Assembly: GCA_963716925.1 (NCBI GenBank)
Contig: CAVQUX010000010.1
Location: forward strand, 1,674,001 to 1,738,000
Length of the DNA stretch: 64,000 nucleotides
Origin: DAISKN01 sp963716925
GTDB taxonomy: Bacteria; Acidobacteriota; Vicinamibacteria; Marinacidobacterales; SMYC01
Direction: 5' to 3'
The position numbers were made by a program, and so were the translations under genes. Within the stretch, counting starts at the first letter, position 1; each line of letters begins with the position of its first letter. The notes below the pieces were generated by a model. That model worked only from the letters and a program-made list of their open reading frames with translations. It searched no databases and was not told the origin of the DNA. Shown here piece after piece: positions 26,080 through 35,385 of the stretch.

Positions 26080-28769
26080 CGCTGAGTCCGGCGACTCGTC
26101 TCGGACCGTACGAGATCCTCTCGGCTCTCGGTGCGGGCGGAATGGGCGAGGTGTACCGGGCTCGGGACACGAAGCTGAAGCGCGAGGTGGCAATCAAGGT
26201 CCTGCCCGAGACCTTCGCCCGGGACGAAGAGCGCATGAAGCGGTTCGAGCGGGAGGCTCAAGTTCTCGCGTCGCTCAATCACCCGAACGTCGCCTCGATC
26301 TACGGAGTCGAGGAAGCGAACGGGGTGAGGGCCCTGGTGCTGGAACTCGTGGAAGGACCGACGCTCGCAGAGCGGATAGCTTCCGGTCCCATTCCTTTGG
26401 ACGAGGCCCTACGCATTGCCGTCCAGATCGTGCACGGCCTCGAGGCAGCGCACGAGAAGGCGGTCATCCATCGTGACCTGAAGCCCGCGAACGTGAAGCT
26501 CACGAAGGACGGAGACGTGAAGATCCTCGACTTCGGCCTCGCGAAAGCGCTCGAGATCGAACCAGCTCCGGTCGAGGAGAGTCACTCGCCCACGTTGACG
26601 CGAGCGACACAGGTGGGCGTTCTCCTGGGGACGGCGGCGTACATGAGCCCGGAGCAGGCGAAGGGGAAGCCCGCGGACCGGCGAGCGGACGTGTGGGCGT
26701 TCGGGGTGGTTCTGTACGAGATGCTGACGGGGAAGCGTGCGTTCGCGGGAGAGGATGTCTCGGAGACCCTCGCGCACGTTCTGACGAAAGACCCGGATTG
26801 GAGCGCTCTGCCGCCGGGGCTCCCGGCGCGGGTGCGCAAGCTCCTGACACGATGCCTGACGAAGGATCCCAAGAAGCGATTTCAGGCGATTGGCGAAGCG
26901 CGGATTGCTATCGAAGAGCCCAATGACGAGCACGTGCCGACGAGGGAGTCTTCGTTCCGGCCCGCCCTGACCGGCGTTCTGGGGTTGGCTCTGGGATTGG
27001 CGATTTGGGCTGCCTGGCCGCGGCCTGCAACAGCTCCGGCGCCTCCGGTGCGTCTGAGCGTGGAGCTGGGAGCGGACGCATATTTCCCGTTCAACGTTCT
27101 CGAGGAGGGACAGGCGGCCATCCTCTCGCCCGACGGCACTCTCCTCGCGTTCGCCGCGTTGAGCGGCCCTGGCGCTTCGACGAGGCTCTACGTGCGCCGT
27201 CTCGAAGATCTGTTGGCGACGCCGCTCGTCGGGACCGAGGGCGCGCGGAATCCGTTCTTCTCTCCCGACGGCAGGTGGATCGGCTTCTTCGCGGACGGAA
27301 ACTTGAAAAAAATCGCCGTCACCGGCGGAGCTGTCGTCACGCTGAGCGAGACGCATGGTTACTACGGTGGAACCTGGGGGGAGGACGGAACGATTGTTTT
27401 CGCCCGCGATCAAGGCGAGGGACTGGCGAGCATCTCCTCGGAGGGAGGAAATCCGGAGGCGCTGACGAACGTCGATGCGGATGCGGGAGAGACTTCTCAC
27501 CGGTGGCCCCAGGTACTCCCCGGAGTCCAGGCGATTCTCTACACCGCTTCCACCCGAGAGGACGATGCGAGCCTCGTCGTTCAGGCGCTTCCCGGAGGCC
27601 CGAAGAAGGTCGTGCAGCCGGCGGGGTTCCACGGCCGCTATCTTCCGAGCGGCCATCTCGTCTATATCCGCGAGGGAGCGCTCTTTGCGGTCGCCTTCGA
27701 TCTCGACCGTCTGGAAGTGACAGGACGGCCCGCACGCGCCGTGGAGGGCGTGTCCAGCCGGGTGACGTCGGCCGGGGCGCGCTTTTCCTTCTCGGATCGA
27801 GGAGACCTGGTGTACGTGGCACAGCAGGGTCCCGCGGTGTCCACCATCGACTGGGTCGACGGCGCCGGGAACCGGGAGCCGCTTCGCAGCGTTCCCGGCG
27901 TTTACAACGGGCTGCGCTTCTCACTCGATGGCGAACGGCTCGCGATGGACATACGCGATCGCGACCAGGCGGACGTCTGGGTGTACGAATGGAGCCGCGA
28001 CGCGCTTTCCCGTCTCACCTTCGACTCCGGCGACGACTCGCTTCCGATCTGGACGCCGAATGGGCGCCGCATCACGTTCACTTCGGACCGCGCGCATCAG
28101 GGGACATCGAACCTCTATTGGCAGCGCGCCGATGGCACGGAGGAGGCGGAGCGATTGAGCTCGAGCGACCGACGTCAGTGGCCCGGCTCGTGGGACCCGA
28201 GCGGAAAGTTTCTCGCGTTCTGCGAGATGCAGCCGGGGTTGGCCTCGCCCGACGTGCTGATTCTCCCCATGGAAGGGAGTGAGGAGTCGGGATGGAAGGC
28301 GGGGACCCCCTGGGTTTTCCTCGATTCGCCCAGAGTGGAAAACACCCCCGAGTTTTCTCCCGATGGTCGGTGGATTGCGTACATGTCCAATCAAGCGGGG
28401 CCGTTCGAGGTATACGTGGTTCCCTTCCCCGGACCGGGTGGGAAATGGCAAATTTCGACCGCCGGCGGTCGGTCACCCGCGTGGTCGCGTAGCGCCGCGG
28501 AGATCTTCTACCAAGCCCCCGACGAGAGGATTATGGTCGTCCCGTATACCGTGGAGGGGGACAAGTTCATGCCCGGGAAGGCGCGGGTTTGGTCGGAACA
28601 ACCCGTCGGTGTCCCGGCCAATGCGTCCATTGGCTACGGTCTGTTCCGGGACGGCCAGCGCTTCGCGGTGACGACGAACCTGCGCGATTCGGTAGCGAGG
28701 CAAGACCGGATCGTCTTCATTCTGAATTTCTTCGACTACCTTCGTCAGATCGCGCCCGCGTCCAGGTGA
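26076..28769 (+). CDS. Transmembrane Ser/Thr kinase with PD40/TolB-like sensor (copy 2)
   Basis: 897 aa from the ATG at 26076. The kinase half is almost the same as copy 1 (LGAGGMGEVYRA, VAIKVL, HRDLKPAN, DFGLAK, GTAAYMSPEQ, ADRRADVW), while the propeller half has diverged much more; for example copy 1 has YGSAGPQTGSDVAILPMEG where copy 2 has CEMQPGLASPDVLILPMEG. A membrane helix lies near 298-315. This suggests a recent tandem duplication with selection or gene conversion holding the kinase and freeing the sensor (inference). The open frame extends upstream into copy 1 but without coding sense. Confidence 0.93.
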   Translation: MTLSPATRLGPYEILSALGAGGMGEVYRARDTKLKREVAIKVLPETFARDEERMKRFEREAQVLASLNHPNVASIYGVEEANGVRALVLELVEGPTLAERIASGPIPLDEALRIAVQIVHGLEAAHEKAVIHRDLKPANVKLTKDGDVKILDFGLAKALEIEPAPVEESHSPTLTRATQVGVLLGTAAYMSPEQAKGKPADRRADVWAFGVVLYEMLTGKRAFAGEDVSETLAHVLTKDPDWSALPPGLPARVRKLLTRCLTKDPKKRFQAIGEARIAIEEPNDEHVPTRESSFRPALTGVLGLALGLAIWAAWPRPATAPAPPVRLSVELGADAYFPFNVLEEGQAAILSPDGTLLAFAALSGPGASTRLYVRRLEDLLATPLVGTEGARNPFFSPDGRWIGFFADGNLKKIAVTGGAVVTLSETHGYYGGTWGEDGTIVFARDQGEGLASISSEGGNPEALTNVDADAGETSHRWPQVLPGVQAILYTASTREDDASLVVQALPGGPKKVVQPAGFHGRYLPSGHLVYIREGALFAVAFDLDRLEVTGRPARAVEGVSSRVTSAGARFSFSDRGDLVYVAQQGPAVSTIDWVDGAGNREPLRSVPGVYNGLRFSLDGERLAMDIRDRDQADVWVYEWSRDALSRLTFDSGDDSLPIWTPNGRRITFTSDRAHQGTSNLYWQRADGTEEAERLSSSDRRQWPGSWDPSGKFLAFCEMQPGLASPDVLILPMEGSEESGWKAGTPWVFLDSPRVENTPEFSPDGRWIAYMSNQAGPFEVYVVPFPGPGGKWQISTAGGRSPAWSRSAAEIFYQAPDERIMVVPYTVEGDKFMPGKARVWSEQPVGVPANASIGYGLFRDGQRFAVTTNLRDSVARQDRIVFILNFFDYLRQIAPASR

Positions 28770-28855
28770 AGGCGAATGCGGGCGAACCTCGATGTGTTGA
28801 CACGCAACCGGGATTCGATCCATCGTGACCCCCTTCGAATGGGAAGCGCGATTTC

Positions 28856-29930
28856 GTGATTCAGCGAGCCGTCCTCACGCTTTCCCTTCTGGCTCCTGCC
28901 TCGGCCCTTCCGGCTTCATATCCCACTCCGGTCGAAGGCGACTTCATCGTTCGCGACTTTCGCTTCGACAGTGGTGAAGTTTTGCCGGAGCTCCGGCTCC
29001 ACTACACGACCATCGGGACTCCGGTACGGGACGCCTCCGGGGTCGTCACCAACGCCGTTCTCGTCCTTCATGGGACCGGAGGGTCGGGGCGCGGGTTCCT
29101 TTCGGAGAACTTCGGCGGCGTGCTGTTCGGTGAGAACCAGCTCCTCGACGGGAACCGTCACTACATCATCCTGCCCGACTCCATCGGCCACGGCCGGTCC
29201 TCCAAGCCGAGCGATGGCCTCCGCATGGGCTTCCCGCGCTATTCCTACGAAGACATGGTCCGCGCGCAGCACCTTCTTCTGACCGAACGGCTCGGGGTGA
29301 ACCACCTGCGCTTGGTCATCGGTACCTCCATGGGCGGCATGCACACGTGGGTATGGGGCGTGAGCTATCCCGATTTCATGGACGCGCTCTGTCCTCTGGC
29401 GTCTCTCCCCGCGCCCATCGCCGGCCGCAATCGCATGCTGCGCCGAATGATCATGGACTCGATCCGGAGCGATCCGGAGTGGAAGCAGGGAAACTACGAC
29501 AAGCCTCCCGAAGAACGGCCTGAAAGCAGCCATACACGCCCTCCTGGTGATGGTCTCGAGTCCGCTGCAGTGGCACCGCCAGGCGCCGACTCGAGAGTCG
29601 GCGGATGCCCTCTTCGATCAGATGGTCCAGAGTCGAATGGCGCAGATGGACGCCAACGACATGCTCTACCAGTTCGATTCCTCTCGAGACTACGACCCCT
29701 CGCCCGGGCTCGCGCGGATTCGAGCGCCGCTCCTCGCCATCAACTCGGCCGATGACGAAGTGAATCCTCCCGAGCTCGGGATCCTGGAGGCCCAGATCGT
29801 GCGCGTGCAGCGAGGCAGGGCGATCGTCATTCCGACGAGCGAGCGAACGCGCGGCCACGGCACTCATTCCCTCCCGGAACTCTGGAAGGACGAACTGGAA
29901 CGCCTGCTACGCGAGTCAGAAGACCGCTGA
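28856..29930 (+). pseudogene. MetX-like alpha/beta hydrolase, frameshifted
   Basis: About 355 codons in two frames. Frame 1 (GTG at 28856) gives a signal peptide RAVLTLSLLAPASALPAS, then VLHGTGGSGRGFLSENFGG and the nucleophile Ser158 in GTSMGGMHTW. At 29507-29509 one extra C in CCC shifts the frame; without it the protein runs on as KPPKNGLKAAIHALL and into the frame that ends at 29930 with the acid in NSADDEVNPPE and the base in GHGTHSLP. All three catalytic residues exist, so a sequencing indel is as likely as true decay. Related to homoserine acetyltransferases but exported, so probably a hydrolase. Confidence 0.75.
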
Positions 29931-29955
29931 CGGCGTTCCTGACAGCGTTCCTCCG

Positions 29956-32339
29956 CTACTTCACGTAACCGAGGCTTCGCAGGCGCTCGAGCTCTTCGGG
30001 ATTCAGGGTCTCGGTGAGACCTTCGTCCGCGGGGAGCTTCGCCGCTTGGGCGAACTTGTACCAGTCCTCGAGGATTCGCGACAGCCGCTCGACCACGTCC
30101 GGATGCTCGCCCGCGATGTTGACGAGGTTGAGCGGGTCCTTCTGGTGGTCGAAGAGCTCCCATTCCGGAAAGTCGGGCTGGTCTTCGGGGAGATCGAGGT
30201 TGTGAACGAGCTTGAAGCCCTCGGTGACGATGGCGATGGCGTTCGCGGAGGGGCGGTCTTCTTCAGCGCGGTAGCGCTCGCTGAAAGCGGGCCGCGAACG
30301 AAAGCGTTCCCGGTCTCCGGTCCAAGAGAGGCACGAGGCTCTGGCCCTGGGCGGCCTCCGGAACCTCCAGGCCGCTCAGCTCGAGGAGCGTCGGCATGAG
30401 GTCGATCGACTGCACGGTCTCCGTGACCACCGTACCCGCGGGAATTCGCCCGGGCGCCCACAGAACGAGCGGAACGTTGGTCATCTCGCCGTACACGTTC
30501 TGCCCGTGGAAGTGGCGGCCGTGCTCCAGAAATTCCTCGCCGTGATCGGCGATGAAGGCGATGACCGTCTCGTCCGCGAGACCGATTTGCGCGATGGCCT
30601 CCAGAAGGCGCCCCAGCTCGGCGTCCAGACCGCGGATGGAGCCGTCGTACCAGTCGCGCTCTCTCTCCACGAAGCGATCGGGGTCGATTCCCGCGGCTTC
30701 GAGCTCTTCGCGGGAGGGGAGCCCCCGCTGCTTCATGGCATCGCTCTTGATGAACGGAAGGATCTGCGCGGTCTCGCGCTCGTGATCTGCTTTCGCGCCC
30801 GGCTTCGCCCAAATGCGGTCATAGGGAGCGTAGGGCTCGAAGGGGCTGTGCGGATCCATGGCGTGGAAGAAGATGAAGAACGGCTGGTCCCGGTGCGCTT
30901 CGAGCCATGGAATCAGTCGATCCAGGTAGGCGCGACCGGTTTTGCTCCTGCTCACGACCGTCGGGCAGCTTGAGCGACGCGCGCTCGTGAAGCTCTTCGA
31001 ATCCCTGGTGCATGTTGGACTGCTTTCCGGTCCAGGAGACGGAGGAGAACGAAAGCGTCGCATAGCCTGCCTGGCGATAGATCTCGGCGAGGGTGGTGGC
31101 CGAAGCCGGGAGGCGATCGGTCCCCTTCTTGATGCCGTGTGTCGAGGGATAGAGAGATGTGAAGATCGATGGCACCGAGACCTTGGTCCAGGTCCCCTGC
31201 GACTGGTTGTCACGGAACAAGGTCCCTTCAGAGATGAGCCGCGACAGGTGCGGAGCGGTGTCCCGATGGTATCCGTAGTCCTTCAGGTGATCTCGGCGCA
31301 GGGTATCGGCCAGGAACAGGATGACTCCGCGCGGCGGGTGCGGGCCTGCTGTTCGCGACGGAGCCACTCGATTTCGAACCGCCGGCGATCCCCAGAAACC
31401 CAGCGCGCCCGCGTTCTCCGCCGAAACCGAAAGCGAGACCGTCACGGGACGCGAAGCGAACTCGTCGAGCGCTACCGACGCGGGCTCCCAGCGATGGGCG
31501 GTGGTCACGGTCTTTTCGAGCACGCGCTTCCGCTCGCCTCCTTGCTCGACTTCGACCAGGAAGGTGACCGGCCCCTCCTCGACGGTGCCCACGGCGAGGT
31601 CGAGCCACGGCCGAGCGGGGAGCTCGACGTCGAAGCGGATGCTCTCGGGAGAGCGGGTCACGATCGTTTCGCGGTAGGCGTCGCCGAAGCCCTGCCAGCT
31701 CACACCCGAAGGAATATTTTGGAGATGCTCCTTCCGGAAGACGAGTCGAACCGACTCAATCTCGAAATCCGCGCCTTCCTGGTCCAGCGGGCGGAGGAGA
31801 ATGTGGCGCGTGCTCGATGCGGGGAAGGAAGGAATTACCGGGTGGGATCCGGTGATGGCGTAGGTCTGAAAATCGTCTCCCGGGATCACCGGTGTCTTGA
31901 ATGCCCAAGCGAACCGACGGTGCGCTACGCATGGAGGCGCCGAGGTCCAGGACTTTGTCTCCGACGACGGTCATCTCAAGGTTCCCGCCCTTCGAGACCC
32001 GCGCCCGCACTTCGACCGAATGGAGCTCGTCGGGCTCGTCGAGTCCCGACGTCCGTTCGACGTGGATGATGGGAAAGTCCGTGGTGGTGGTTCCGGCGAG
32101 ACGGCCCTCGCGAACCTGGAGGCCGGTGACGCCCATGCCTGCCTTCCAGCCGAGATCGCCTCCGGCATCGAATCGCCACTCGGTGCGCGGGATCTCCGAG
32201 TGCGCGCCGACGCTTCCCGCAACGATGGCGGACGGAAAGAGATCGACCAGCCGAACTACGGAAGGTTCCTGAATCGGCGCTGCGGCAGGAAAGGAAGGGC
32301 GATGAGAAACAGCGCGCACGCCGACGCGTGTTTCCGCAC
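29956..32339 (-). pseudogene. Sulfatase-like hydrolase, four apparent frameshifts
   Basis: Reading from a GTG at 32339 gives the signal peptide RKHASACALFLIALPFLP, then frame jumps near 32285, 31910, 30955 and 30280 are needed to follow the protein to SLGYVK and TAG at 29956. The pieces include FLADTLRRDHL (metal Asp), WTKVSVPSIFTSLYPSTHG, FFHAMDPHSPF, IADHGEEFLEHG and ELFDHQKDPLN. The nucleophile position carries Ser with no following Arg (SVPSI rather than C/S-x-P-x-R), so this belongs to the serine/threonine-type sulfatase-like or alkaline-phosphatase-superfamily group and need not use formylglycine. Either decayed or badly called bases. Confidence 0.75.
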
Positions 32340-32379
32340 GATGCGGTGGATGCTATCACATGAGTCAGCGGGTCCGTGG

Positions 32380-33201
32380 TCAAGCGGGCAGAGTCTCTAC
32401 GGCGCGGCTGACAGCGTCGAAGAAGTCCTCGTGCAGCTCGCGGGCTCGGCCCCCTTCGAGATCCGCGGTGCGGACGATGTCGAGTCGGGCTTCGAAGAGG
32501 CTTTCGGGTGTGACAGCGACTCCCGGCCTCACCTCGATCTGAACGAGATCGGGTCCTTGGTTTGACGGAGGTGCGAGCTCGCGAAGACCCCGGCACTGCC
32601 AGCAGGCGCCGGTCTTGTTGATGAGCTGGCACATTCCGTCGTAGGCCTCGATCATCGAGCCTCGCGCCGCCGAGAGATGGTGGCGGAACTGCGGCTCGGA
32701 GCAGCCAAGCATCGTGGCCCCTTCCTGGGCGGTGAAGCCAAGCACTTCCTTCAGAAAGATGGCAGCCTGCTTCTCGGGCTCGAGGGAGCGGGCGAGGCAC
32801 GAGAAGCAGAAGGCGATGTGCTCGCGGATCTCGAACGCAAAGTCGGGCCGAGCCATCATCGCCGCGACTTCCGCCATGCGCTCCGGATTGGCGCGGGCCC
32901 GGGCCTCTCCTTCGATCTGGGTCTCGACCCGCCATCGCTTCTTCCTCCGGAGGTGATCCAGAGAGACGTGGGTGGCGATGCCGAAGAGCCAGCTCTTGAA
33001 GGGGGCTTCGCCCCGGAAGCTCAGGATCCGCTCGATGGCGCGCACCAGCGTTTCCTGGAGCAGGTCCTCCGCGTCCTCGCGGCGGGTGACCATGCGATAG
33101 ATGTACCCGTAGAGGGGCTTTCTCCACGGGGAAAGAAGGGCTTCCGTCGCTTCGCGATCCCCCGCGCGCGCCCGTTCGACCAGCCGATCTTCGTCGTTCA
33201 T
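32380..33201 (-). CDS. ECF-type RNA polymerase sigma factor with C-terminal extension
   Basis: 273 aa. Region 2 is seen in YGYIYRMVTRREDAEDLLQETLVRA followed by FKSWLFGIATHVSLDHLRRKKRW; region 4 in LGFTAQEGATMLGCSEPQFRHHLSAARG. After region 4 (about residue 185) comes an 85-residue extension beginning NKTGACWQCRGLREL with a CxxC pair, which could bind a metal or sense redox state. The start ATG overlaps the stop of the gene before it (33198-33201), so the two are coupled. Confidence 0.88.
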   Translation of the reverse strand: MNDEDRLVERARAGDREATEALLSPWRKPLYGYIYRMVTRREDAEDLLQETLVRAIERILSFRGEAPFKSWLFGIATHVSLDHLRRKKRWRVETQIEGEARARANPERMAEVAAMMARPDFAFEIREHIAFCFSCLARSLEPEKQAAIFLKEVLGFTAQEGATMLGCSEPQFRHHLSAARGSMIEAYDGMCQLINKTGACWQCRGLRELAPPSNQGPDLVQIEVRPGVAVTPESLFEARLDIVRTADLEGGRARELHEDFFDAVSRAVETLPA

Positions 33202-33815
33202 TTCGGCAATGGTCCGAGCGATTTCAGCTCCACCGGCGTGTCGCGGACGAACACGATGATGTACCCGTGGGGATCTCCTTCGAAGAACGCCATCGGCGAG
33301 TGCACATGGTTGGCGACGGCGCCAATCTCCTCACTCCTCACGTTCGGAGCGTAGATCATGAGGTGGGGCGGAGCAAGGATCAGCTCCCGTCCGTTCGAGG
33401 TAATGGCCTCCGTCGAGAGCATGTAGGAGACGCCGGTGCGGCTCGGAGCACGGTACTCGCCCGACAGAAACCTGCGCGCGGTGTCCTCCCGCACCTCCTC
33501 TGCCGTTTTACCGTGCAGCCGCAGCTCGGCTTCGCGTATATACCTTGGGAGGATGGCCTCGGAGCCGATCGCGTCGAAGCAGACGGGCCAGCGGGTTCCC
33601 GGCTCGCTTCGTCCCACCATGCAGGAGAAGCCGTTCGTCCCCTCTCTTGCCTTGAAGTAGCCCTCGGGACCGAGAACGTAGATGGTTGCTTCCTGGTTCC
33701 ACGGGGGAAGCCCGGCGCTCCTGGCGAGAGCGACCTCCCGCTCGGGGTCGAGAATCTCGTAGCGCGCATTCCCGGCTATCGACAGCAAGACCATGAAACC
33801 CAGCTCTTGAATCAT
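33198..33815 (-). CDS. Hypothetical exported protein coupled to the sigma gene
   Basis: 205 aa from the ATG at 33815, which has AAGGAG eight bases before it. The first 20 residues (IQELGFMVLLSIAGNA) may be a weak signal peptide. No known domain is recognised; motifs include EATIYVLGPEGYFKAREG, FSCMVGR and PHLMIYAPNV, with a late HVHSPMAFFEGDPHGYIIVF that looks like a beta-rich end. Its four-base overlap with the sigma factor gene suggests a shared role, perhaps a target or regulator of the sigma factor. Confidence 0.7.
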   Translation of the reverse strand: MIQELGFMVLLSIAGNARYEILDPEREVALARSAGLPPWNQEATIYVLGPEGYFKAREGTNGFSCMVGRSEPGTRWPVCFDAIGSEAILPRYIREAELRLHGKTAEEVREDTARRFLSGEYRAPSRTGVSYMLSTEAITSNGRELILAPPHLMIYAPNVRSEEIGAVANHVHSPMAFFEGDPHGYIIVFVRDTPVELKSLGPLPK

Positions 33816-33890
33816 GGGGAGCACTCCTTCTAAAGAGCTATGTCGTTCGAGCCCGGCGAAAACGCCAAAGCGCTGACGGGACGCGGGATC

Positions 33891-34364
33891 TCAGCCCACC
33901 AGGTAGGCGGCGGTTCCGACGGCGATGAGGCTGTCCTCATCGTTATGGAGCTCCATACGGGTCACGGCGACCTTGTTACCCGAGCGCAGGAGGTAGGCGG
34001 ACGAGAGAAAGTGCCGGCCGGTTCCAGGACGAAGGTAGTCGACCCTCATGTCGATCGTCCCCACGTTCGCCAGCTTCTCGAGCTTCTCCTCGTGCGAGCT
34101 TCCCGCCGCGTTCTTCGCCGCGGATAGAAACGCCACGAGACCCCCGGTCAGGTCGAGGACCGCCGAGACGACGCCTCCATGGAGGCTTCCGCGGAGGAAG
34201 TTCCCCACGAGCTCGTCGCGGAAGTCGAAACGGATGCGAGCGCTCTCGAACGACATCGAATCGATGTGGATTCCGAGGAGCTTGTTGAACGGGATGCGCT
34301 CGCTGAAGATCTCGTGGACCGCGTGAAAGAGCGCTCCCTCCTCGTCCCGGGTTTCATCGGCCAT
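33891..34364 (-). CDS. PaaI-family hot-dog thioesterase
   Basis: 157 aa. The hot-dog signature is in GNFLRGSLHGGVVSAVLDLTGGL, where the conserved His-Gly-Gly sits on the central helix, followed by MRVDYLRPGTGRHFLSSA. Such proteins cleave acyl-CoA thioesters in the cytosol; the acyl chain is not predictable. It is divergent from the cyclase gene; the starts are 34 bases apart. Confidence 0.88.
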   Translation of the reverse strand: MADETRDEEGALFHAVHEIFSERIPFNKLLGIHIDSMSFESARIRFDFRDELVGNFLRGSLHGGVVSAVLDLTGGLVAFLSAAKNAAGSSHEEKLEKLANVGTIDMRVDYLRPGTGRHFLSSAYLLRSGNKVAVTRMELHNDEDSLIAVGTAAYLVG

Positions 34365-34398
34365 GAGGCGGGATTATAGTCCTCCCGAGGGAAGAACC

Positions 34399-35376
34399 AT
34401 GAAACTCGCACTTGGATTGCTTATGGCAGGCCTTTCCGCCGGGGCCGTTTCCGCGCAGACCCGCGACGCCGGACCCTGGTGGCCCAATCCCCTTTGGGGT
34501 GCGGAAGACCAGGCCGGAGGCTCCAACTGGATCACCGCCGAGAAGGTGCTCGAAGCCGTTCGTCTGGTCCGGACCGGCAAGATCTACGACATAGGCCAGG
34601 TCTACGAGAAGAGCATGCCGAGCTTCGGACAGAGGACCTATTCTCTCCTGAGCCCCGGAGCTCCCACCTACTCGTTTCCGGGAGCGAACTCCCTCGTCGC
34701 CAACGACGAGTTCCTCTGCGCCGAGGTCGGCCAGGTGGGAACGCAGTTCGACGGGCCCGGTCACATCGGGATGCGCATGACCATGGCGGACGGCGCGGTG
34801 GAGGACGTCTACTACAACGGCTTCACCGGGAACGAGATGTACAACCCCTACGGGCTTCAGAAGCTCGGTGTCGAGAACGTGAAGCCCATCGTGACCCGCG
34901 GAATTCTCATCGACGTCGCCGGATACGCGGGCGTCGAGAGCCTTCCCAACCGCTACGAGGTGACGGTCGAGGACGTCCGCGGGGCCCTCGAAAGGCAGGG
35001 ATTGTCCGAATCCGATCTGCGGCCGGGAGACGCGCTCCTCTTCCGCTTCGGCTGGGCGCGATACTGGAACAATTCCACGAGGTACTCCCACGAGCCTCCC
35101 GGGATCGGCCTCGAGGTCGCGAAGTGGGTGGTGGAGCGGAAGGCGTCGATGGTCGGAGGAGACCAGGGCGGGACCGAGGTCCAGCCGAGCCCCAATCCCG
35201 AGCTCGCTTATCCCGTCCACCAGGAGCTCATCATGAAGAACGGCATCTTCAACATCGAGAACCTGACGATGGAGGAGCTCGCGCGAGACCAGGTCTACGA
35301 GTTTCTCTTCGTCTTCACCCCGATCCGTTTCAAGGGCGCCACCGGCTCGCCGGGAAGACCGCTCGCGATCCGCTGA
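34399..35376 (+). CDS. Exported cyclase-family (kynurenine formamidase-like) hydrolase
   Basis: 325 aa from the ATG at 34399. Signal peptide MKLALGLLMAGLSAGAVSA, then the cyclase/amidohydrolase fold with the metal motif VGTQFDGPGHIG (HxGTHxDxPxH family with Gln at one usual His) and later GILIDVAGY and GDALLFRFGW. The family includes kynurenine formamidase and isatin hydrolase; export and altered ligand residues leave the substrate open. Ten bases separate it from the M64 peptidase gene, so they may share a transcript. GAGGGAAG lies upstream of the ATG. Confidence 0.85.
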   Translation: MKLALGLLMAGLSAGAVSAQTRDAGPWWPNPLWGAEDQAGGSNWITAEKVLEAVRLVRTGKIYDIGQVYEKSMPSFGQRTYSLLSPGAPTYSFPGANSLVANDEFLCAEVGQVGTQFDGPGHIGMRMTMADGAVEDVYYNGFTGNEMYNPYGLQKLGVENVKPIVTRGILIDVAGYAGVESLPNRYEVTVEDVRGALERQGLSESDLRPGDALLFRFGWARYWNNSTRYSHEPPGIGLEVAKWVVERKASMVGGDQGGTEVQPSPNPELAYPVHQELIMKNGIFNIENLTMEELARDQVYEFLFVFTPIRFKGATGSPGRPLAIR

Positions 35377-35385
35377 GAAAAATCG

